Positions 56,203-64,000 of a stretch of 64,000 nt of DNA are shown here, in pieces. The stretch is from contig JAUEDM010000001.1 in NCBI GenBank assembly GCA_033439685.1, forward strand, positions 496,001 to 560,000, written 5' to 3'. Within the stretch, counting starts at the first letter, position 1; every line of letters starts with the position of its first letter. Position numbers and translations under genes: made by a program. The DNA comes from Apodospora peruviana (taxonomy: Eukaryota > Ascomycota > Sordariomycetes > Sordariales > Lasiosphaeriaceae). Under the pieces are notes generated by a model. It made no database searches and was not told the DNA's origin. It saw only the letters and a list, made by a program, of their open reading frames with translations.

Positions 56203-58264
56203 CTATCTAATCTTTTCTACCCTATTTCGCACGCTACGATAGAGGTCTTCAAGAAAGTAAATCGGCCACGCACTACTCTTAGCCCACTGCCGAGGCTTCG
56301 CCACCCGGCCCAGCCCCGTCAACCCAACAGGAAAAAATGGCTTGGGTATCTTCTCCGCAACATGGACACCATCAGGCGTCAGCTTCGGCAGTTCCTCTCC
56401 CTGCTCAAGCGTTACTTGGCGGGCAATATCCCACGCAGCCCTTAAACTGGGCGCCACGCCGGGGTTCTGATACGATCCCCCCAGCACGGCAAGTTTACCC
56501 CTAAACGCTGCCTGCAGTTCCTGCTCAGCGGCGGCCATGCGCGCTCTATGCCCGACGTAATGCTGCGGGATACACTCCCTACACAACTTGGTACTCGCCA
56601 CCGCCTTGTCCGTTTCCTCTTGCGGGATACGCAGATGGCGCGCCAGAACCGATTTCGCCATCTCTATTGATTGTGCGTGGTCAGGCCATTGGTTTTTGGG
56701 GAGATGGTCCCAGTAGTGCCCGCCTAGCATGACGGTGAACTTGGTTCCCGGGACAGTGTCGGCAGAAGTTTGGTTGGATGGGTCGCCGGGGAGAGGATGA
56801 TTTAGCTCAAAACAGGCTTCGCGGTCCGAATCGAAGAGGACGCCGAGGGCGCACTCGGGGTTCTGTTCGTAGGGCACGCCCTGCGGGATTAAGTAGCCGA
56901 AGCCGGAGGCCGGATGGTTGAGGTTCGGTGTGGGATACCAGAGGTTGACGATCTGGATTGTTACTGCTTCCGATTTTGCGAGGGTAGGGAGGAGGTTTTT
57001 GGGTTGTGTGAGGGAGGCGAGGGTGCCTGCGAAGAGAGTAGACAGAACTTTATCGTGCAAGTCTTCTGTATATTTGCACTTTTTGGTGGTTATGCCTACC
57101 GCTCCTTTTTGGTGATAGCGCACTGAGGTGACAGGGTCGCCGACCTTGATAGTGACGTTGGGGTTCTTCCGCAGGTCCGCCGCCAGGGCGTCGGTCAGCG
57201 TCGCGAAGCCGTTCCGGAACCACAGCATGTCGGCTATTGGCAGAGGGGGGTCAGTCTTGACGGCGGCCGCCAGCTCCAAGTCTGTCGCGAGGAGCCAGTT
57301 CTTGCCGTCGTCCCCTTTTATTCTCGGCCGGACTCGCCGGGCCATAATACTGCTGAAGATACTCAACTTCCACACGTCGCCGCCGTAGATGCCGTGGATC
57401 ACTGCCGAGACGACATTGTCCACAACCGCAGAGCTTCCGGTAACGTACTCTATGTAGTGGCCCAGCGATATATCTTTGTCTGCGCCAACCCAGGGGACGG
57501 GACCTTTCGTTGGAATGCGTAAGATCATGCCAGACAACGACTTTATCGTGTCCTTCACTAGCGGCTCGGTAAGAGCTTTCTGGATCCAATCGAGGGCGTG
57601 CGGGATCAGGGCGAGGTATTGTCCGCGGTGCAACAGGCCGCTGAAACGGATGGTCAGGTCGACGAGGTGATCTGGGTAGTAGATGTAGGTCCCCTTGGCG
57701 GCAGCGTCGAGGTTCGACCACCTCAGCTCGTCGGCGAGTTTGAGGGTATTGACCTACGCGCGATACAAGGAGGGTTAGTCAAAGGCAGAGGGAATGAATG
57801 ACACGGGGTGAACGTACGAGATCGTAGAACAATAACGCGTCCCAGCCCGAGGGGCTACGAGGAGCCGCACCCTTCACCATCCTCGCGCCGCGCTCGAAAT
57901 AGACCTTGCCTGCCGTCCCGTCGGGCGTCGTCACGTTGATCTCCTCCGTGTCTACCCACCCGCCTAACCTGTCGCTAGCCTCGTAGAGGGTGACCTTGGC
58001 CGTCGGTAGGTAGCGAGTAACGAAGTGCGCCGTCGCCAGGCCTGTGAGACCGCCGCCGAGGATCCCGATGCTGGGCTGCCGCGGCGCTCGACGGACGGCG
58101 GTGGTGGTATAGGTTCGCTGACTCTGCCGATCATGATTTGACGTACGTGTCGACTTATATCTAATCGTGGAGGTGGTGGCCGTGGTCAAGGACAATGCCT
58201 GGCGACGACTTCTGCTGCTGCTGCTGCTGTGTCGCGCGACGCAGCGCAGATTTGTGCCGTACAT
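56203..58264 (-). CDS. hem14: Protoporphyrinogen oxidase (mitochondrial)
   Basis: Two exons (58264-57818, 57753-56203; 64-nt intron) encode 665 residues. HEM14 is the FAD enzyme that oxidises protoporphyrinogen IX to protoporphyrin IX, the step before ferrochelatase, on the inner mitochondrial membrane. The first 60 or so residues are Ser/Thr/Arg-rich with almost no acidic residues, as expected for a targeting presequence. The dinucleotide-binding motif GGGLTG (70-75) starts the fold, followed by YEASDRLGGW and FERGARM. Conserved later blocks are GIYGGDVWKLS, the active-site region YHQKGAVGITT and the C-terminal FAD segment AVLGGSYQNPGVAPSLRAAWDIA. It is somewhat longer than yeast Hem14 (539), mostly in the N-terminus and inserts. 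Confidence 0.95.
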
Positions 58265-59037
58265 GGTGACGAGAGCTCAAAAAGCCTCATCCCGAATCCC
58301 AGGAACACTTATGCGCGAGCCAATAGCCTGAAGTTGTTGTGTTAGAACATGGCGACTGTTGATGGTATGTTAGGCACCTAGTCGCGTTTGCTTCAAGTGG
58401 TGACGATGGGGTTTGCGATGGGGCGAAGTTCGGACCGTATCACCCCGCCAAAATACCCGAAAGATCGACCCCCTTTTCCAATACAGACGCCATGCGAAGA
58501 AGAGAAGAAAAACACTAGTATATCAGATTTACGACAAGTCTCAGGATGCAAAGCAAAAAAGACTGATAGATAGGCTGTTGGGCAAGACAACTCGCAAGCC
58601 ATCACAAACTTTGATATTGCTTCCCAAAACCAAACAGATCATATCTAAAACAAGAAACAAAAACATAACGCCCTTCCATTGGATTCTTATTCCAATTATA
58701 TGCTGAGTGTTCCTCCAAAGCCCTTAACCAGGCAACGCCCCCAAAGACAGTTCCATCATCATGGAATGATGGCAACCCGTTCATCTTTAATGTACAATAC
58801 AGACAAGAAAACACACAAAAATGCTGGCCACGCCCAAACTCAACCGACCACCCCATCACCACCACTTAGCCAGACTTCCTAGCTCATGCTGACTCTCATG
58901 ATGGGTATTGATATTTTTTTGGCCATCCCAAACTAGTCCTCCTCCGAGTACCACGTGTAACCCCTCTTCGTCCACCCATAAAACCTTCCGCTTGGATGTC
59001 GTTGAGACCGCATGGCTTTTGCAAAGTCGCTGGTATC
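58265..59037. other. HEM14 upstream region and NAB2 3' flank
   Basis: It contains the promoter of HEM14 on its left side and the NAB2 3' untranslated region on its right. Short frames on both strands have no family resemblance. Confidence 0.5.
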
Positions 59038-60686
59038 CTAAACAACAACCTCTGGAACACTCGCCTCGGGCTTATGCTCCTCCGACCCGGGCAACACTAG
59101 CTCCTCCGGCGCACTCTCGTCTACAAATTTCCTCTCGCTGACGGGCTTTTTGTTGCCGCTCTCGTTGGCCACCCAGACCTTGTCGTGGAACGTGCCCCGT
59201 TGTCCCTCCTCGTGGCTGAAGGCACAGAACCTGTTGGTGCAGGGACGGAACTTGCACGCCATCTTCAGATGAGTGAACTTGCAATTGGGCACCTTGCACT
59301 CGCCACCGTTTCGGCACGGCGGCATGGCGGGGTGCTTGAAAGGGCAGTGCGGGTTGGTGCAGTTGGGGAAGAACTTGCAGTCTTGCTCGCTCTGATGCGC
59401 AACCTTGGTTGCCGGTGACGGATGGCGGCCGACGCACTTCCGGTTCTTGCAGGCCACTCCATATGTGCAGACGTCCTTAACGTCGATCGTGATATTGGGT
59501 GGCGCTGCGGGGGACTGGTGAGCAAACTTACACTCCTTGTTCGTGCAACGGAGATTGTATTTGCAGATGGTCTCGTCGGGGTTAGGCGGCTCGCGCTTAG
59601 CTTGCGTCATCTCTGTGTCCTCGCCTTGCTGAGCTGCTTCAGGCTGGCCAGCTCCCCCAGACTGTGGTTGTTGCTGTTGTGCTTGGTGGTGTTGACCTTG
59701 TGCTTGGTGACCATTATGTTGTTGAAACCGTCCACCGCGCTGGAAGTTGTTCGGTCTGCTGGTGCGCTCAAAGAGTGATTTTCCATGCCCGTGTTGGCCA
59801 TTCTGTCCCATTTGCATTCCATTCTGCGCCATGAGCTGCTGCTGCATTTGCGCAAGCATGCGGTTCTGTTGCTCCATGATGGCGTAGATGTCCGGTGTTG
59901 GGCCCATGAAACCGGCATTCATGCCATTCATGTTGTTCATCCCGTTCATCGCATTCATTCCGCCCATCGCTGGCGGGCCGCCGGGCATACCGCCCATGTT
60001 TGCCAGTCCTTGAGCAACATTCGCAGCCCGGATGTTGGTTGTTCGTGGTTGTCTACCAACACCCATTCTTGGTCCGCTTGGTGGCGTCCTCGCGATCCGA
60101 CCCTCGTTTCCAGACTGGCCACGAACCCGATGAAGAACCGATTCGTTCGTACGATCCATGGCACGGTTGATTTGTCCCACCAGTCGCTTCTCACGGCCGC
60201 GAGGGGCAGCACCATTCCGCATCGCCTTGGGTCCAGTAGGTCTATTGAATGTTAGTAATCTGCAGGGCACGTATTGTAGAGGGGAGGGGAAGACACGTAC
60301 GCAGTGATCTCCGTTGCCGGCGCATCTGACATAGTATCCATATCAAAGCCTCCATCCATCGGGTCATCCCCCGCGGTGTTGGCATCGTTCTGCTCTGGCG
60401 CAGGCGCAGAGGGGTGTTGGGCACTGAGGGTACTGATCTGATCGAAAAGCCATGCGGCGAAGGCGGGCGCAGTCTCGTCCTCTGGTCCAAGACCTAGCAA
60501 GTCGCCAGAGATCTCGGCGGCAATCTCATTTTGAGTCTTTCCATTCGCAAGCATGAGAACAAAGTACTCGGACATGGCAGCACCTTCGGCACCGCCGCCG
60601 GCCCAGCCTAAATCCGCGATCTTGCCCTGGATGGCCATATTAAGGGCATCCGCCAAAGGCGTGCCAAGCTGGACTTCGACAGACAT
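59038..60686 (-). CDS. nab2: Nuclear polyadenylated-RNA-binding protein NAB2 (CCCH zinc fingers)
   Basis: Two exons (60686-60301, 60241-59038; 59-nt intron) encode 529 residues. NAB2 binds poly(A) tails in the nucleus and controls tail length and mRNA export. The N-terminal domain has the helical PWI-like fold seen in Nab2 (LADALNMAIQGKIADLGW..). A middle region is rich in Met/Asn/Gly/Gln (MNAMNGMNNMNGMN, MAQNGMQMGQNGQ) and contains an RGG-like FQRGGRF. At the C-terminus are five CCCH fingers: 355-370, 387-402, 417-432 and 438-453 with C-x5-C-x4-C-x3-H, and 458-472 with C-x4-C-x4-C-x3-H. The donor at GC|GTACGT makes EITAPTGPKAM across the junction, keeping the frame. A hydrophobic-acidic tail ends PEVVV. 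Confidence 0.95.
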
Positions 60687-62712
60687 GGTTGTGATGTGAT
60701 GTGCGACACTCGTATTGATGACTGAAATCCGCGGTTATTGTGGTTGTTTGTGGGGATGGTTGGTGATCTGACGTCGGTCGGAACGACGGCTTTGTATCTG
60801 CGGCGGAGGCAAGGTCAGGCAAGCGGCGGTAAGCCTCCTAGAGACGCGACGTCGGCGATCCGCAGAGCGCGGATGATCGAGTTGGTATGCGGGAAATAAA
60901 ATACGACCAGCAGTTATTCGTTCGTTTCGTGCACGATGATAAGGACCGAGTTGGACGTACCGTGAAGGAGAGTGTTTTCGATGAAGATTTTAAGATTGGA
61001 GCTTCTGCTGCCGAAACTTGTGAAGACGTGCCGACTGTCTTTGACTGATCCTGTGGCTGGTGCGTCGACCGGGTGGCTAATAACCCCACCACGTGACTCT
61101 TCTTCACGTCTCTGACTAATTCCTGCCAAACACAGTGTGAGTTCACACGCAAACTTTCGATTTCCAACAATCCAATTCAGCCGAACACAATGCAACTCAC
61201 AAGCTTCTTTCAGTTTCCTCGCCAAAATCTTAAATCATCCCTACAATATTGAGACTCGTATGGCTTCGAGGAAACCTTAAGTTCTATGATTCCTTTATTT
61301 TACATTTTCAGACTATCTCGATGTTACAAATGCGTTCATTGTCTGACCTTGGCAAAGACCATGGCTATTTTAGTGTTTCCCATGGGTCTGTTCGTGGAAC
61401 CACGAACCTGTAGTGATGCTGCTAGGACAGCGTGGGTGCTCATGCTGATATGTCACCACAGACGCGGCAGTTCCTGTCGACGAACCAGTATCCATGGCCC
61501 TCTTGTGGTTAAGGGACGCCGGATTCCTAAATCGAAGTCGATATAGGCACCGATTTCCAAGTGGACGGTCCACATAAACATATTCACGGGGGGATCATTT
61601 TGACGAGGATACACCGATATCTTTTTTTTTTTTGGACAAGACCGCTCCCATGACCATTCTCGCGTGGTTTACTGACTTAGGTTTGCCCATCCAATCCGAG
61701 GAGACCACACATGGGACTTTTTTTCTTCGTTTCCCAACATGGAATTTTACAAGGCTTAGATGCGTGAGGCTATTCGAGAGCGGCCGCGGCTATTTTTGCT
61801 CCAGACTGGTCGACTGCCTTTGCGCTTAAGGCGGTAGGGCTGAGTGGTGTCAACTGGCGTGCTGCATGTTTGCCGATACTTGAAACAGCAGGCCGGCATA
61901 TGAATCTCGAGGCTATCAGGACGATTCTAACATGATTCAGTAATCGTTGAGTCCCTTTAGCCCATGTTGAAAGCCTTGGATATGGTACAGGATGTGGTCC
62001 GGGAGGCGAGTCCGCCCAAAGCTCAACCTGGATTTTGTATGGACAATTGCCCATCAAAGGCTTAACTTTTAACTCAATCAGCTTGAGGGTGGATTAGCAC
62101 TTATGTCACCTTACACAGGAAGACCCGACCTCGACATATTGGTGAGCCGATTCCAGCTATCGGATTCAAGTGAAAATGGGGGAGTCGACCAGAAAGGAGA
62201 CGAGTGTCTTGGGAGGGCAACGGAAAAATGAACAACCGCCCCTGAGGCCGAACTCAACAAGACCGCAAGCAAGGCGTTTCATTTTTCAAATTTATTTCAC
62301 CAGGTCGAATGGATCTCGACAGTTTGTACCTGAAGAAACTCACAGGACGAGAGACAGCGTCAATCATCGACCAAAACTTGCATTCGGCGGGCATAGCTGA
62401 GTTAAACGCTCCAAATTTGACGATAGCGCCAACGGCTTCGCAGAGAGCACAGTGCAAACCTCGCCTATCACCACCTTCCCATCTGTGACCTCAAAACGAG
62501 TGTTTTGGTTATTTCTGTTTCTCGAGGACATAGGAGTACCGTTGCTCGTTCTCTTGAGTTAAATACTCTGAAAGAGCCCTGTCTCCCATCGTTGACATCA
62601 CTGTTTCTTTCAACGTAATCTTAAGCACAACTTCGCCATCAGTCAGCTTTCGAAGTCTAATCTCAAGTTATCACATCCTCGTCCTTCGTCAACAACAACA
62701 ACAACAACAACA
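60687..62712. other. Divergent spacer between NAB2 and the SLATT gene
   Basis: The left part is the NAB2 promoter. A poly(T) run lies at about 61622-61634. A CAA repeat occupies the last 20 or so bases before the ATG at 62713. No gene was recognised. Confidence 0.5.
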
Positions 62713-63630
62713 ATGTCATTCCCCTCTCAAAACACCACAACCGGTGCCTCCGGCCCCCCGCCTGCAGGTGGCGGCGGCACCATCGCCCGCGCAGCTACAA
62801 CAATTCTAAACACGCCCCCGACGCCGAACCTAAACGGCCCGTTTCCGGGATCCATCCCAAGGGCGGACACGGGCATATTCTGGGGCATGCCAGCCGGTCT
62901 ACACCTGCGCGGTACCAACGACGAAAACTTGATCATTTTTCGGCGTCCGGTGGGCATCAACAACACCCTGACGAACGCGGCGGCCTGCCAGACTTTGGAA
63001 GAAGGCCGCCGTAGGGCGACGGTCATGTACGCGGCGGTGCTGGCTGCGCAGACGACGAAACGGACAGCCCACTTATTGGTGTCGGTGCTCATCTATGTTA
63101 GTCATTTCTCGCAAATTATCATCAGTGCGTCGTTGACTGCGCTGTAAGTTCTCTTCATCTCTCTCTGATATGAAGTTGGGTTAATGTACCTATGGTTGTG
63201 TAAAGAGGCCCGACGGCAGGTGATCATACTATCATTATTACTTTGCTTGGGGCGATTAATAGGGTGATTGCGGGCGTGCTGGCGCTGATTAAATGCCAGG
63301 GGTTGGGGGAACGGCTAAGGCAGGACCAGACTGAGTTTTTGGAAACTGCAGGACTGGATCGAGTAGATTGAGGCGTTGCTTGCTGTTGGTGTTATTGGAC
63401 GGAACAGGAAAGAAGTTGGGCTGCTGGTGCAGCTTGCGTTTAAGAAGTACAATGCTGCCAAGACGTCGGAGGAAAATAATATTCCTGAGAATTATGTTCG
63501 GGAGGGGGTGGTGCTGCCGTCGGATAATGGTAATGGAGGGCATGGGAATCATAGTTATGGGACGAGGGATCGTCATCATCGGTTTCAGTCGCACACGAGC
63601 TTGACGGGGGGAGTTGGACAGGGGAAGTAA
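62713..63630 (+). pseudogene. SLATT_fungal two-membrane-span protein, disrupted by a frameshift and stop
   Basis: Exon 1 (62713-63143) and exon 2 (from 63206, after a 62-nt intron) give a fungal SLATT-domain protein (PF18142, SMODS and SLOG-associating two-span effector). A Pro/Gly-rich N-terminus leads to the RRRATVMYAAVLAAQ helix and two membrane spans: LLVSVLIYVSHFSQIIISA and TIIITLLGAINRVIAGVLAL, followed by KCQGLGERLRQDQTEF. At 63334-63339 there are five Ts (GAGTTTTTGGAAA) where four would keep the frame (EFWKLQDWIE). In the shifted frame a TAG follows at 63364-63366 where a Glu codon is expected, before homology resumes: IEALLAVG..GRNRKEVGLLVQLAFKKYNAA and on to 63630. As written, translation would stop at 63369-63371, giving a truncated 196-residue protein. 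Two lesions argue for a pseudogene, or sequencing error in one. Bacterial SLATT proteins act as membrane effectors in nucleotide-signalling defence; the fungal role is unknown. Confidence 0.75.
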
Positions 63631-64000
63631 GCTTGAATAGGGAGGTGTAAGGTAGGTGTATGTGTTGTCTGGTTAAGATGTGGAATGGTGCTTTTGTTTT
63701 GTGTTGTTTCTCTTGGGATGTTGGAAAAGGGGTAAGATAAAATAGCATGACGAGCATAGGTCGGTAGCTAGGCGTTGCTACGTAAATTGTATTGAACTCA
63801 CAAGTCATTTAGGTGGACATGGGCCACAGGTAATCTTTGGTTTGCATGCAGGTACCTACCTTACTTGAGGTACTGCTCATCTGTATAATTGTCTCCATGT
63901 CATTGTCCAAGATATTTGAGCTATCTATCCATGATGCCTACCTGCCTTATGCTGTCACATGGTAAGAACCAATCGTGAACCTCGTCATACTAGCTTTATC
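63631..64000. other. 3' flank at the right window edge
   Basis: It follows the SLATT gene. Nothing else was recognised. Confidence 0.5.

Noticed and set aside
63330..63345. Programmed ribosomal frameshift in the SLATT gene
   Set aside because: A shift at the T run would still meet a TAG at 63364-63366, so no full-length product results; loss of function is simpler.
62713..63630. Bacterial-type CBASS/SMODS defence locus built on SLATT
   Set aside because: No nucleotidyltransferase, SLOG protein or other partner lies in the 2 kb upstream or in the remaining downstream sequence; the family occurs widely as solo genes in fungi.
1..64000. CRISPR arrays, rRNA genes, tRNA genes
   Set aside because: I found no regularly spaced repeats, no rRNA-like blocks and no B-box sequence with a foldable tRNA around it; the organism is a eukaryote, so CRISPR is not expected.

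Overview
The window is nuclear DNA from a filamentous ascomycete. Genes carry many short GT-AG introns (mostly 50-80 nt), are monocistronic, lie on both strands and are separated by long untranslated spaces. The proteins (ERB1, G6PD, VMA21, SLATT_fungal, DUF2406, MED14) look most like those of Sordariomycetes. I saw no rRNA, tRNA, CRISPR array, complete transposon or secondary-metabolite cluster.

Layout from left to right: the 3' end of a Q/P-rich gene (1-387); a 3.2 kb spacer with a diverged tandem duplication; an APH-family gene whose N-terminal lobe is not recognisable (3580-4197, -); a secreted-free S66 LD-carboxypeptidase/MccF-like peptidase (4704-5786, -); an acidic hypothetical protein (7200-8228, -); the ERV29/SURF4 cargo receptor (10805-11892, +); a Zn2Cys6 regulator (12969-14656, -) divergent from the ribosome-biogenesis factor ERB1 (15559-18325, +); a repeat-rich 2.2 kb spacer; Mediator subunit MED14 (20496-24202, -); glucose-6-phosphate dehydrogenase (26297-28257, -); ribosomal protein eL33 (30238-30969, +); a 5.7 kb spacer with no confident gene; a DUF2406 protein (36719-38310, +); VMA21 (39390-39925, -) divergent from a Fun30-type SNF2 remodeller (40703-43798, +); a patatin-fold protein that has lost its catalytic residues (45603-47802, +); a 4.5 kb spacer with duplications; a hypothetical protein (52262-52852, +); a secreted SGNH/GDSL hydrolase (54179-55701, +); protoporphyrinogen oxidase HEM14 (56203-58264, -); the CCCH poly(A)-RNA-binding protein NAB2 (59038-60686, -); and a broken SLATT_fungal membrane gene (62713-63630, +).

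Most genes are unlinked housekeeping functions: secretion, V-ATPase assembly, ribosome assembly, transcription, chromatin, haem and NADPH supply. I see no multi-gene system whose parts clearly work together. The unusual material is the patatin pseudoenzyme, the SLATT gene broken by a +1 shift and a stop codon, two TA-flanked inverted-repeat elements that share terminal sequence, a near-perfect 60-bp foldback, several local duplications, and very small exons (10 and 21 nt). All exon boundaries were worked out by eye from splice signals and protein continuity; none has transcript support.
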